Shown: positions 6,581 through 14,940, counted from the first letter of the stretch. The stretch is DNA of 20,162 nucleotides from JASJHI01 sp965371355 (GCA_965371355.1 CBDUYD010000036.1:1-20162); one strand, 5' to 3'. Notes: generated by a model from the sequence alone, not told the origin. Program-made: numbers and translations.

Positions 6581-6653
6581 CTCCGGGAGCAGGGCTCGAA
6601 CCTGCGACATTCTGATTAACAGTCAGACGCTCTGCCAGCTGAGCTATCCCGGA
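6581..6653 (-). tRNA. tRNA-Asn (anticodon GTT)
   Basis: A complete 73-nt minus-strand cloverleaf: acceptor TCCGGGA (6647-6653) pairs fully with TCCCGGA (6582-6588), with discriminator G at 6581. The D arm is GCTCAGCTGGCAGAGC, the anticodon stem TCTGA/TCAGA with loop CTGTTAA (anticodon at 6618-6620), and the T arm GCAGG-TTCGAGC-CCTGC. CCA is not encoded. Confidence 0.95.
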
Positions 6654-6664
6654 TTGCGCCCGTG

Positions 6665-6670
6665 ATGTTA
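6665..6670 (-). promoter_or_regulatory. Candidate -10 of tRNA-Asn
   Basis: TAACAT on the minus strand lies 12 bases upstream of the tRNA 5' end, between rpoD and the tRNA. No clear -35 is seen, and read-through from rpoD is also possible. Confidence 0.3.
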
Positions 6671-6711
6671 CCTGCGCATCGTGCGGCCTCCCACGCAGTT
6701 GCATACACCGA

Positions 6712-8010
6712 CTACTCGGATTCGAGAAACTCGCGCAGGCGTTGCGAGCGCTGCGGATGGCGGAGCTTGGCCAACGTCTTCGCCTCGATCTGGCGGATCC
6801 GCTCGCGGGTCACACCGAACTGGCGGCCGACCTCCTCGAGCGTCTTCGCCTGGCCGCCATCGAGGCCGAAGCGGAGACGAACGATCTCCTGCTCGCGCTC
6901 GGACAGTTCGCCTAGCACCTCACCGACAGCCTCGGACAGCATCGCCCGCGTCGCCGCGTCGGCGGGTCCGTCGACCGTTTCGTCCTCGATGAAGTCGCCG
7001 AGACTCGATTCGTCCTCCTCGCCGATCGGTGAGTCGAGCGACAGTGGATCCTGGGAGTAGCGCAACAGCTCGCGCACGCGGTCGGGCTCGAGTTGCACCC
7101 GCTGGGCGAGCTCGTCGATCGTCGGTTCGCGTTGCAGCTCCTGATGCATCTGCCGCTTGGCCCTGGTGACCCTGTTCATGTGCTCGACCATGTGCACCGG
7201 GATGCGGATCGTGCGCGCCTGATCGGCGATCGATCGGGTGATCGCCTGGCGGATCCACCATGTGGCGTACGTGGAGAACTTGAAGCCCTTCGTGTGGTCG
7301 AACTTGTCGACCGCCCGCATCAGACCGAGGTTGCCCTCCTGGACCAGATCGAGAAGCTGCATCCCGCGGCCCGAGTAGCGCTTGGCGATGCTGACGACCA
7401 GCCGAAGATTGGCTTGGGTGAGTTCGCTCTTGGCGCGCTCACCGCGGTTGACCGCGCGCATCAGCGTGCGACCCTCGACGCCCTCGACCTCGCGGCCCGC
7501 CGCCTCGATCTCGTCGATCTTCTGAGCCGCGAGGTGCCCCTCCTCGATGAGCTGGGCGAGGCGCCGCTCATCTTCGACCGTCAGGAGATCGACTTCGCCG
7601 ATCTCGCGGAGGTACATCCGCACGGCATCGGATGTGCCGCCCTCGCCCTTCGGTGACGACTTCTTCGTGCGTCGCTTGCGCCGGCGGCTCAACAGACGCT
7701 CGTCGGCATCCTCGGCGGGCGGCGGCTCGACCAGGCCGGCGTCACGCCGCAACTCAGCCGGCGTGTCGTCGCCGAGCACCTCGACGGTCTCGTCGATCAC
7801 GATGCCCTGTGCAGCCATCGTGGTCTTGACCAGCGCGAGCACATCACCGGTCAGTTCGATGTGCCGGAGCACATGTGTCACCTCTTCGGCGTGCAGCGCA
7901 CCGGTTTCGCGGCCGCGCGCGATCAGGCTGTGCCACTCCCCGGTCTCGACCCCGCTGAACGGAGCTTCCGGAGCCGGGGAACCTTCGACCGAGTCGTCAG
8001 TCGTCAACAC
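6712..8010 (-). CDS. rpoD: Primary RNA polymerase sigma factor (sigma-70, SigA/RpoD)
   Basis: The 432-residue product is a full group 1 sigma factor. Residues 1-125 are a divergent acidic region 1.1 ending in a basic patch (RRRKRRTKK). Region 1.2 starts at 127 (SDAVRMYLREIGEVDLLT). Region 2 (about 195-265) holds LRLVVSIAKRY, DLVQEGNLGLMRAVDKFD and the -10-reading segment FSTYATWWIRQAI. Region 3 (about 266-345) contains IRIPVHMVEH and SLDSPIGEEDESSLGDFI. Region 4 (about 355-432) ends in the -35-reading helix-turn-helix (LEEVGRQFGVTRERIRQIEAKTLAKLR). The start is TTG 8010, with AGAGGA upstream. The gene overlaps dnaG by 14 bases, so the two are cotranscribed as in a macromolecular synthesis operon. 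Confidence 0.96.
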   Translation of the reverse strand: MLTTDDSVEGSPAPEAPFSGVETGEWHSLIARGRETGALHAEEVTHVLRHIELTGDVLALVKTTMAAQGIVIDETVEVLGDDTPAELRRDAGLVEPPPAEDADERLLSRRRKRRTKKSSPKGEGGTSDAVRMYLREIGEVDLLTVEDERRLAQLIEEGHLAAQKIDEIEAAGREVEGVEGRTLMRAVNRGERAKSELTQANLRLVVSIAKRYSGRGMQLLDLVQEGNLGLMRAVDKFDHTKGFKFSTYATWWIRQAITRSIADQARTIRIPVHMVEHMNRVTRAKRQMHQELQREPTIDELAQRVQLEPDRVRELLRYSQDPLSLDSPIGEEDESSLGDFIEDETVDGPADAATRAMLSEAVGEVLGELSEREQEIVRLRFGLDGGQAKTLEEVGRQFGVTRERIRQIEAKTLAKLRHPQRSQRLREFLESE

Positions 8011-9760
8011 CGGTGTGGTCCTCTGTCCGTCGATTGAGCCAACCTAGCAATGACTCGGCAGCCATCAGAGCGAGTTCGTCGTCGGCTTCGTTCAGTGCCT
8101 GCACATCGAGCCGTGCATGACGATCCTCCTCGATCGCCGCCGGGTCGACGAGTGCGGTCCGGGGGCGGAGCTCGCGTCTCACGGCGGCAGCGATCAACGT
8201 CTTCGCCTCGATCAGGGCATCGATCCTGAGGTCGGCGACCGCCGCCCGCTCGAGCACCTCACGCGAATCTGGAGGCGCAACCACGAGAGCCGCGTTCAGA
8301 TCGCCCTCGACTTCGGCGAGGGCGAGGAACGCCATTCGATTCGCGTCGTCATCGAACAGCGCCTCGACGAGCCAGGGTGCGATCTCGTCCCATTCCTGCA
8401 CGAGCAGGACGAGCGCCGCGAACTCGGCGTTCTCCATCGACCCGAGCGTGCGCTTGGTGCGCACCCGAACCGCCGGCCGCCTGGTGCCCGTTTCGGCGAT
8501 CCGCACCAGGTCGGCGACGGGCAGTCCGACGCGGGTCGCGACCTCTCCGGCGTACAGCTTGCGAACGGTGGCGTTGGGGTGCTCGTTGACGACCGCCATC
8601 GCCTCTTCGGCGAGCCTGGCCTTGTGCTCGGGAGAATCGACCGGACGCGAGCCGAGGGTCCGCTGCAGCCGGAAGCCGAGGAACGGAACCGGGTCGTCGA
8701 CCGCCGACGAGAGCACTGCGGGGCGGGACTGCGCAAGATCGCCGGGATCGCTTCCAGCGGGCAGCCTCGCCACCGCAACTTCGACCTGATGCTTCTCCTC
8801 CCACTCGTAGAAGCGTTCGGCGGCTCCCTGCCCGGCGGCGTCGGCATCGAAGGCGAGTACGACCTTGCTCGCGTACCGCTTGAGCAGGCGGACGTGCTCC
8901 TCGGTGAGCGCCGTGCCGCAGGTCGCCACGGCGCGCGCTACTCCGGCCTGGTGAAATCCGATCACATCGGTGTAGCCCTCGCACACGATCACCTGGTCGT
9001 GCTTGGCGACGTCCGCCTTCGCCCAGTTGAGCCCGTAGAGCGTCTTGGACTTCGTGTAGATCGGCGTCTCCGAGGAGTTCTTGTACTTCGCCGGATCGTC
9101 CGATCCCGGCAGGATCCGACCTCCGAACGCGAGCGCCTCGCCCGACTCGGAGAAGATCGGGAACATCACCCGAGCCCGGAAGGAATCCTGCATCTTGTTG
9201 CGCCGGTTGCGGAACGAGAGCCCGACGTCCTGGAGCACGTCGGCGGGCTGCCCGAGGCCCACCGAAAGGGCGTCCCATTCGTCGGGAGCCCACCCGAGCT
9301 TGAACTTCCGGGCGACCTCGCCGGCGAGACCACGTCGCCGGAGGTAGTCGCGAGCCGGTCTCGCGCCGGGATCGGTGAGCAGCCGCTGGTGGTACCACTC
9401 GACCGCCTCCGACATCGCCTCGACCAGTCGTTTGCGGCGCGCCCGCTCCTTGGACTGGCCCGCCGACGTGTAGTTGAGCTGCATCCCGGCCTTCGCCGCC
9501 AGATGCTCGACCGCGGCCGGGAAGTCGAGGTGCTCGATCTCCTGCACGAACGTGAACACGTCGCCGGCGGCCTGGCAACCGAAGCACTTGTAGCGACCCA
9601 TCTCCTCGCGCACGTTGAACGAAGCCGACTTCTCGGCGTGGAACGGGCACAAGCCGACCCAGTTGCGACCGACGCGCTTCAACGCCACATAATGCTGAAC
9701 GGTGTCGACGATCGACACGGTCGAGCGGAGCCGCTCGATGTCTTCGTCGACGATGGCCAT
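7997..9760 (-). CDS. dnaG: DNA primase
   Basis: The 587-residue product makes RNA primers at the replication fork. The N-terminal zinc-binding domain has C38, H41, C59 and C62 (CPFH and CFGC). The catalytic core (about 110-340) holds the TOPRIM motifs: E261 in VIVCEGYTDVIGFHQAG, and D305 and D307 in LAFDADAAG. GRILPG and KYKNSSETPIYTK upstream are typical primase core motifs. The C-terminal part (about 380-587) is the helical helicase-binding region and is less conserved. ATG 9760 begins ten bases after the terC stop; TAGTCT six bases before the ATG suggests an additional leaderless promoter. The 3' end overlaps rpoD by 14 bases. Confidence 0.96.
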   Translation of the reverse strand: MAIVDEDIERLRSTVSIVDTVQHYVALKRVGRNWVGLCPFHAEKSASFNVREEMGRYKCFGCQAAGDVFTFVQEIEHLDFPAAVEHLAAKAGMQLNYTSAGQSKERARRKRLVEAMSEAVEWYHQRLLTDPGARPARDYLRRRGLAGEVARKFKLGWAPDEWDALSVGLGQPADVLQDVGLSFRNRRNKMQDSFRARVMFPIFSESGEALAFGGRILPGSDDPAKYKNSSETPIYTKSKTLYGLNWAKADVAKHDQVIVCEGYTDVIGFHQAGVARAVATCGTALTEEHVRLLKRYASKVVLAFDADAAGQGAAERFYEWEEKHQVEVAVARLPAGSDPGDLAQSRPAVLSSAVDDPVPFLGFRLQRTLGSRPVDSPEHKARLAEEAMAVVNEHPNATVRKLYAGEVATRVGLPVADLVRIAETGTRRPAVRVRTKRTLGSMENAEFAALVLLVQEWDEIAPWLVEALFDDDANRMAFLALAEVEGDLNAALVVAPPDSREVLERAAVADLRIDALIEAKTLIAAAVRRELRPRTALVDPAAIEEDRHARLDVQALNEADDELALMAAESLLGWLNRRTEDHTGVDD

Positions 9761-9766
9761 CGATCG

Positions 9767-9772
9767 AGACTA
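9767..9772 (-). promoter_or_regulatory. Candidate leaderless -10 of dnaG
   Basis: TAGTCT on the minus strand overlaps the terC stop codon (TAG) and ends six bases before the dnaG ATG. It would let dnaG-rpoD be expressed apart from terC. Confidence 0.35.
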
Positions 9773-10852
9773 CGTGTCGGAATGCAACTCGTCGGCGTCG
9801 CGCGAAGCGTCTCCCCCACCCGCAGGTCCCTCGATCTGCGCAACGTCCTCGGCGCCGTCGGCCACCGCGGCCGCCTCGGCCGCCTCGCGCCGGGCGCTCA
9901 CCTTGAGCGACAGGACAATCGACACGGTCAGCACGATGGCGATGAACCCGAGCGAGACGACGGTGGGGATGTGCACCCACTCGGCGATGATCATCTTGAT
10001 GCCGACGAAGGCGAGGATCACGGCCAGCCCCTGCTGCAGATAGATGAAGCGCGAATGCATGTCGGCGAGCAGGAAGTAGAGGGCACGCAGGCCGAGGATG
10101 GCGAAGGCGTTCGACGCGAACACGATGAACGGCTCGTTGCTCACCGCGAGCACCGCCGGCACCGAATCGACTGCGAAGATCACATCGGTGCCTTCGATCA
10201 ACACCAGCACCGCGAACAGCGGTGTCGCCAGCCGGCGACCCGACTTCTTCGTGAACATCTTCTGGCCGTCGTACTCGTCGGTCGATGGAACGAACCGCCT
10301 CACGATGCGCAGGAACCGCGAGTTCGCAGGATCGATATGCGTATTCGCAGAGAACAACAGCTTGGCGGCCGTGTAGAGCAGGAATCCGCCGAATACGAAC
10401 AGGATCCAGCTGAACCGGGCGATCAGCGCGACCCCGCCGAAGATGAAGATCGCGCGCAGCACGAGCGCTCCGAAGATGCCCCAGAAGAGGACCCGATGCT
10501 GGTACTTCAGCGGAACGAGGAAGTAGGAGAAGATGAGCGCCCAGACGAAGACGTTGTCAACGCTGAGGCTCTTCTCGATCAGGTACCCGGAGATGTACTC
10601 ACCGCTCGCTGCGAGGCCGAACCACCATCCGACGACACCGGTGAAGGCCACGCCGATCGAGATCCACACGACCGATTCGATCGCCGCTTCCCTCGTCTGG
10701 ATCTCGTGCGCCTCGCGGTGTACGACGAGCAGGTCGATCAGCAGCAGCGCCACGATCAGGCCCAGCAGAGCGAGCCACTGCCAGAGCTTGACATCGAGGT
10801 CGACGAGGTTCTCCCGCGCGGCCCGCGACGTCGGAACGAGGAGGAGGTTCAC
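9770..10852 (-). CDS. TerC/Alx family integral membrane protein
   Basis: The 360-residue product has eight or nine hydrophobic helices. It carries the two TerC signature regions: EKSLSVDNVFVWALIF (93-108) and EGTDVIFAVDSVPAVLAV (220-237), whose acidic residues are thought to bind metal. The family includes Alx and YkoY-type exporters linked to manganese homeostasis, metal loading of exported proteins and tellurite resistance. The cytosolic tail (320-360) is rich in Ala, Glu and Asp. The start is GTG 10852. No ribosome site is seen; CAGACT lies six bases upstream. It sits 35 bases after ppdK and 9 bases before dnaG. No manganese riboswitch is recognisable upstream. Confidence 0.93.
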   Translation of the reverse strand: MNLLLVPTSRAARENLVDLDVKLWQWLALLGLIVALLLIDLLVVHREAHEIQTREAAIESVVWISIGVAFTGVVGWWFGLAASGEYISGYLIEKSLSVDNVFVWALIFSYFLVPLKYQHRVLFWGIFGALVLRAIFIFGGVALIARFSWILFVFGGFLLYTAAKLLFSANTHIDPANSRFLRIVRRFVPSTDEYDGQKMFTKKSGRRLATPLFAVLVLIEGTDVIFAVDSVPAVLAVSNEPFIVFASNAFAILGLRALYFLLADMHSRFIYLQQGLAVILAFVGIKMIIAEWVHIPTVVSLGFIAIVLTVSIVLSLKVSARREAAEAAAVADGAEDVAQIEGPAGGGDASRDADELHSDT

Positions 10853-10858
10853 CGTTCA

Positions 10859-10864
10859 AGTCTG
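10859..10864 (-). promoter_or_regulatory. Candidate leaderless -10-like hexamer of terC
   Basis: CAGACT on the minus strand ends six bases before the GTG start. The same hexamer at the same distance precedes the YgfZ-like gene. The first base departs from TAnnnT, so this is weak. Confidence 0.25.
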
Positions 10865-10887
10865 CCGTGCGCGCCGGGACGATCGCG

Positions 10888-13545
10888 TCAGGTCAGATCG
10901 CGACGACTCTGGGCGTTGATGACGGCCTGCGCGGCCGAGAGCCTGGCGATCGGCACGCGGAACGGCGAGCACGACACGTAGTCGAGGCCCACGTCGTAGA
11001 AGAAGTCGATCGACTCGGGGTCGCCACCGTGCTCACCACAGACGCCGAGCTTCATCTTCGGCTTGGTCGACCGCCCGCGCTCGGCACCGATCCGCACGAG
11101 ATCGCCCACGCCCGCCTGATCGATCGTGTCGAACGGGTTCCGCTTGAGCAGACCCTGTTCGAGGTATACGGGCATCATCCGGCTCTCGACGTCGTCGCGG
11201 CTGAACCCGAAGGTGAGCTGCGTCAGGTCGTTGGTGCCGAAACTGAAGAAGTCGGCCTCCTCGGCGATCTCGTCGGCGCGGATCGCCGCTCGCGGCGTCT
11301 CGATCATCGTGCCGATCGTGATGTCGGGCTTGTTGCGCATCCCCTTCGTCGCGCGCGCGATCTCGTCCTCGGCCCACGAGCGGGCCAGCGCCATCTCCTC
11401 ACGCGTGACGGTGAGGGGGATCATGATCTCGACGACGGGGTTGTGGCCCTTGTCGCGCAACCCGGCGGCTGCGTCGAGCAGCGCGCGTACCTGCATCGCG
11501 TAGAGACCCGGTTTGATGACCCCGAGTCGAACCCCGCGGGTGCCGAGCATCGGGTTGTGCTCGGCCCAGTTCTCGGCGGCCTCGAGCTCGGCCCGTTCGG
11601 TCTTGGTGAGCTTCGAGGTCGCCTCCTTCACCTTCAGTTCCTCGACGGAGGGGAGGAACTCGTGCAGTGGCGGATCGAGCAGGCGGATCGTGACCGGCAG
11701 CCCGTCCATCGCCCGGAGGATTTCCTCGAAGTCGATCTGTTGGACCGATCGGAGTTCGTCGAGCGCGTCGGCCTCCTCGTCCTCGGTGGAGGCGAGGATC
11801 ATCCTGCGCACGATCGGAAGGCGGTCCTGCGCCAGGAACATGTGCTCGGTCCGGCACAGGCCGATCCCCTCGGCTCCGAGTCGCCGGGCGTTCGAGGCGT
11901 CCTCGCCCGTGTCGGCGTTCGCACGCACGGCGAGCTTGCCCGCACGCACCTTGTCGGCCCACTCGAGGATGATGTCGAACTCGGCGGGCGGCTTGGCGCT
12001 CTCGAGCTGCATCGCCCCGAGCACCACATCACCGGTTGTGCCGTCGATCGAGATCATCTCGCCTTCCCTGACGGTCACGCCCCCGACGGTGAACCTGCCC
12101 TTGCCGATCTTCACCTTCTCGGCGCCGACGACCGCCGGCGTACCCCACCCGCGCGCAACGACCGCGGCGTGGCTCACGAGACCACCGCGGGCGGTGAGGA
12201 TGCCCTGGGAGACCATCATCCCGTGGACGTCCTCGGGACTCGTCTCGTTGCGGACGAGCACGACACGCTCACCACGTTCGTCGGCGTCGACGGCATCGTC
12301 GGCGGTGAAGTAGACGTGGCCGACGGCGGCACCGGGGGACGCACCGAGGCCGGTGGCGATCACCTCACCCCCGCCGGCGAACTGCGGGTGCAGCACCGAG
12401 TCGAGGTGGTCGGCAGTCACGCGCATCAGGGCCTCGTCACGGCTGATCTTCCACCGGGCGGCACCCTTCCCCGTGCCCTTGGTCATGTCGACGGCCATCT
12501 TCAGGGCGGCCACGCCGGTGCGCTTGCCGACCCGCGTCTGGAGCATCCACAGCTTGCCCTGCTCGATCGTGAACTCGGTGTCGCACATGTCGGTGTAGTG
12601 CCGCTCGAGACGGTCGAAGATCTCCAACAGTTCGGTGTGGATCTCGGGGAAGACCCTCTTCATCTCGATCAGGTCCTGGGTGTTGCGAATGCCCGCCACC
12701 ACATCCTCGCCCTGCGCGTTGACGAGGAAATCGCCATAGGGCCGGTCGAGTCCGGTCGCCGCGTTGCGGGTGAAGCCGACGCCGGTGCCGGAGTCGTCGT
12801 CACGGTTGCCGAACACCATCACCTGCACGCTGACGGCGGTACCGAGGTCGTGGGGGATCTGCTCACGCACGCGGTAGGCGATCGCGCGATTGCCGTTCCA
12901 CGAGCGGAAGACCGCCTCGACGGCGCCCCTGAGTTGCTTCATCGGCTGTTGGGGGAATGGCTTGCCGGTCTGTTCCCTGACCAGCTTCTTGTAGGTCGTG
13001 CAGAGCTCTTTCAGGGCGCCGGCCGGAACGTCTGCATCGGTGGCCCCGCCGACAGCGCGTCGGGCGTCGTCCAACAGCGCTTCGAACGGCTCACCGTCGG
13101 CGCCCATCACGATGCGGGCGTACATCGCGATGAAACGCCGGTAGCTGTCGTACGCGAACCGCTCGTCGTCGGTCGCCTTGGCGAGACCCTTGACGCTGCG
13201 GTCGTTGAGACCGAGGTTGAGCACCGTGTCCATCATCCCCGGCATCGAGAACTTGGCTCCGGACCTCACCGAAACCAGCAACGGATCGGTCGCGTCGCCG
13301 AGTCCGCGCCCCATTTGCTTCTCGAGATGTTCGACGTGGGTGACGATCTCGTCGTCGAGCCCGGGGGGCCATCCGGCGTCCATGTAGTCCCGGCAGGCAT
13401 CGGTGGTGATCGTGAACCCGGGTGGCACCGGCAAGCGCAACACGCTGGTCATCTCTGCCAGATTCGCCCCCTTTCCACCCAACAGGTCCTTGTACTCCAT
13501 CGGAGGGCGACGGTGCTTGTGGTCGAAGGCATAGACGAGTGGCAT
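10888..13545 (-). CDS. ppdK: Pyruvate, phosphate dikinase
   Basis: The 885-residue product interconverts pyruvate + ATP + Pi and phosphoenolpyruvate + AMP + PPi. The N-terminal ATP-grasp domain (1-360) has GGKGANLAEM and SVRSGAKFSMPGMMDTVLNLG. The central phosphohistidine domain carries H459 in RGGLVSHAAVVARGWGTP. The C-terminal TIM barrel (520-885) has GIGLCRTEHMF, the PEP-binding FGTNDLTQ and catalytic C836 in CGEHGGDP. Length is normal. In most relatives the residue two before the catalytic His is Thr, the target of the PPDK regulatory protein; here it is Val457. ATG 13545 is preceded by TACACT ten bases upstream. The adjacent minus-strand genes suggest cotranscription with terC. Confidence 0.97.
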   Translation of the reverse strand: MPLVYAFDHKHRRPPMEYKDLLGGKGANLAEMTSVLRLPVPPGFTITTDACRDYMDAGWPPGLDDEIVTHVEHLEKQMGRGLGDATDPLLVSVRSGAKFSMPGMMDTVLNLGLNDRSVKGLAKATDDERFAYDSYRRFIAMYARIVMGADGEPFEALLDDARRAVGGATDADVPAGALKELCTTYKKLVREQTGKPFPQQPMKQLRGAVEAVFRSWNGNRAIAYRVREQIPHDLGTAVSVQVMVFGNRDDDSGTGVGFTRNAATGLDRPYGDFLVNAQGEDVVAGIRNTQDLIEMKRVFPEIHTELLEIFDRLERHYTDMCDTEFTIEQGKLWMLQTRVGKRTGVAALKMAVDMTKGTGKGAARWKISRDEALMRVTADHLDSVLHPQFAGGGEVIATGLGASPGAAVGHVYFTADDAVDADERGERVVLVRNETSPEDVHGMMVSQGILTARGGLVSHAAVVARGWGTPAVVGAEKVKIGKGRFTVGGVTVREGEMISIDGTTGDVVLGAMQLESAKPPAEFDIILEWADKVRAGKLAVRANADTGEDASNARRLGAEGIGLCRTEHMFLAQDRLPIVRRMILASTEDEEADALDELRSVQQIDFEEILRAMDGLPVTIRLLDPPLHEFLPSVEELKVKEATSKLTKTERAELEAAENWAEHNPMLGTRGVRLGVIKPGLYAMQVRALLDAAAGLRDKGHNPVVEIMIPLTVTREEMALARSWAEDEIARATKGMRNKPDITIGTMIETPRAAIRADEIAEEADFFSFGTNDLTQLTFGFSRDDVESRMMPVYLEQGLLKRNPFDTIDQAGVGDLVRIGAERGRSTKPKMKLGVCGEHGGDPESIDFFYDVGLDYVSCSPFRVPIARLSAAQAVINAQSRRDLT

Positions 13546-13555
13546 ACGGCACAGG

Positions 13556-13561
13556 AGTGTA
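13556..13561 (-). promoter_or_regulatory. Candidate -10 of ppdK
   Basis: TACACT on the minus strand lies ten bases before the ppdK ATG, implying a very short leader. It is in the 125-base divergent region shared with the M50 protease gene. Confidence 0.4.
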
Positions 13562-13584
13562 CGGGCGCCCGGGCGAGTGGGAGC

Positions 13585-13622
13585 GCGTCGATCGTGCGGA
13601 TGGATCGCGTGCGTCGATCGTG
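13585..13622. repeat. Paired 12-bp direct repeat in the ppdK/M50 divergent promoter region
   Basis: GCGTCGATCGTG occurs at 13585-13596 and 13611-13622, 26 bases apart start to start. Each copy is centred on the palindrome CGATCG. The two sites could bind a regulator acting on one or both divergent genes. CGATCG is common in GC-rich DNA, so chance is a real alternative. Confidence 0.35.
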
Positions 13623-13656
13623 GTCGAGTCGCCGGGCTCGGACGCGTCGCGGGGCG

Positions 13657-13662
13657 TAGCCT
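13657..13662 (+). promoter_or_regulatory. Candidate leaderless -10 of the M50 protease gene
   Basis: TAGCCT ends eight bases before ATG 13671 and fits TAnnnT. No ribosome binding site is seen between it and the start. Confidence 0.4.
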
Positions 13663-13670
13663 TGTGCCGA

Positions 13671-14789
13671 ATGTTCCGTATCGCCGGATTTCCCGTACAC
13701 GTACGCCCCGGCTTCCTCGTGTTCATGGCGCTGATCGTCATCTTGTACGGCGATCGATTCGGCCTCTGGCTCGCAGCATCGCTGGCGGTGTTCACCCTGA
13801 TCCACGAACTCGGCCACGCGACGGCGGCACGGCGGGCGGGCGCCCAGGCCGAGATCTCGCTCGACTTCCTCGCCGGCTACGCCTCGTACGTGCCGACACG
13901 CGATCTGTCGAGGGCTGAACACGCCTGGATCTCGTTCGCCGGCCCGGCGACCCAAATCGTGACGAGCGTCGCCCTGCTCGCCGTCATGCGGGTAAACCCC
14001 TTCGACAGCACCTCATTCCGCGCGTCGGAGGCGACGCTCGCCATCTGGTGGGCGGGCCCGATGATCGGGCTGATGAACCTGATCCCCGTGCTGCCCCTCG
14101 ACGGCGGGAACATCCTGCTCAATGGGCTCGACCGCCTCCTGCCGGGCCGGGCGATGCGGCTCACCACCTGGTTCTCGATCAGCGTGACGGCCGCCATGGC
14201 GGTACTCCTGCTGACATCGCCGCGCTACAGGGGCTTCGGCGTGTTCGTCGCCTTCTTGATGATCACCCAGTTCCAGTTGCTGTTCGCCGACCGGCCCGTG
14301 CAATCGCCCTGGGACGCGGCGAGCGCCGCGCTCCGCGGCGGTAAGACCCGACGCGCCCGGCGCCTGCTCACCGCCGCGCTGACACAACCGGCGACCGAGC
14401 AGTCGCCGACGCCGATCCGCTTGTCCGACGACGAGGCCTCGGCGCTCGTCGACGTCCTCCCCGAGCCGTTCCCGCGCGGAGAACCGTGGAACGAGTACGT
14501 GCTCGCAAACCTCCTCGTACGGCTCGGCCGCTACGAGGATGCAGCTCACTACGCCGCCGACGGATACGAACGCAATCCTCATGCGCTCGGCGCCGCCACG
14601 GTGGCTCGGGCGGCGGCCGCGCTCGGCGACGACGAGACGGCGATCGGGTGGCTGCGGGCGGCCGCTGGTGCCGGAACCTCCTCGGCCGGCGTGGCGACCG
14701 TCATCGACAGCTCACCCGAACTCGCCGACCTCCGACAGCACCCCGACGTCATCGCCATCCGCCAGACCCTCACCCCCTCCCCGACCTGA
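13671..14789 (+). CDS. M50 (site-2-type) membrane zinc metalloprotease with helical-repeat tail
   Basis: The 372-residue product starts at ATG 13671, supported by the -10-like TAGCCT eight bases upstream. Hydrophobic helices at 14-26, 29-44, 88-106, 120-142 and about 165-200 form the membrane core. The zinc ligands are visible: HELGH at 45-49 and the second motif LPLDGGNIL with D144. Such enzymes cut membrane-embedded substrates such as anti-sigma factors. The cytosolic tail (about 215-372) holds alanine-rich helix pairs resembling tetratricopeptide repeats (NLLVRLGRYEDAAHYAADGY; AAAALGDDETAIGWLRAAA), perhaps for substrate recruitment. The gene is divergent from ppdK. No PDZ domain is present and the natural substrate is unknown. 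Confidence 0.9.
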   Translation: MFRIAGFPVHVRPGFLVFMALIVILYGDRFGLWLAASLAVFTLIHELGHATAARRAGAQAEISLDFLAGYASYVPTRDLSRAEHAWISFAGPATQIVTSVALLAVMRVNPFDSTSFRASEATLAIWWAGPMIGLMNLIPVLPLDGGNILLNGLDRLLPGRAMRLTTWFSISVTAAMAVLLLTSPRYRGFGVFVAFLMITQFQLLFADRPVQSPWDAASAALRGGKTRRARRLLTAALTQPATEQSPTPIRLSDDEASALVDVLPEPFPRGEPWNEYVLANLLVRLGRYEDAAHYAADGYERNPHALGAATVARAAAALGDDETAIGWLRAAAGAGTSSAGVATVIDSSPELADLRQHPDVIAIRQTLTPSPT

Positions 14790-14820
14790 CCCGAAGCCCG
14801 CCGCCGCCCAGCCTCCCGCA

Positions 14821-14940
14821 CCCCGAAATGTGTACGGATCTTCCCGCTGAGCGCGAGATCCCGCACAGATTTCCGATGCTCCCCGAAATGTGTACGGATC
14901 TTCCCGCTGGGCGCGAGATCCCGTACAGATTTCAGGGGTG
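14821..14940. repeat. Tandem pair of 60-bp palindromic (REP-like) repeats
   Basis: Two units, 14821-14880 and 14881-14940, agree over 53 bases with only two differences (A/G at unit position 30, C/T at 44). Each is an imperfect palindrome: GAAATGTGTACGG near the left pairs with the complement of CCGYACAGATTTC near the right. In the second unit CCCC/GGGG extends the stem. They fill the gap between two convergent genes, and the right arm of unit 2 includes the stop codon of the YgfZ-like gene (14932-14934). They may act as a two-way terminator or be a mobile palindromic element. Confidence 0.85.

Noticed and set aside
3634..6653. The two tRNA genes as ends of an integrated element carrying the DUF4157 gene
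   Set aside because: The tRNAs differ in sequence, no direct repeat of either 3' end was found at the other, and there is no integrase between them.
5205..6665. A 486-codon plus-strand open frame across the DUF4157 gene and tRNA-Asn
   Set aside because: It is antisense to a protein with clear domain motifs, reads through a tRNA gene and has a composition typical of shadow frames.
8117..10981. A 954-codon plus-strand open frame
   Set aside because: It runs antisense to dnaG and terC in a frame where GC-rich codons rarely give stops. Its product is a low-complexity Arg/Glu/Asp/His-rich chain, whereas the minus strand encodes clear primase and TerC motifs.
10867..13659. A 930-codon plus-strand open frame
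   Set aside because: It is the antisense shadow of ppdK with an implausible composition; all catalytic motifs are on the minus strand.
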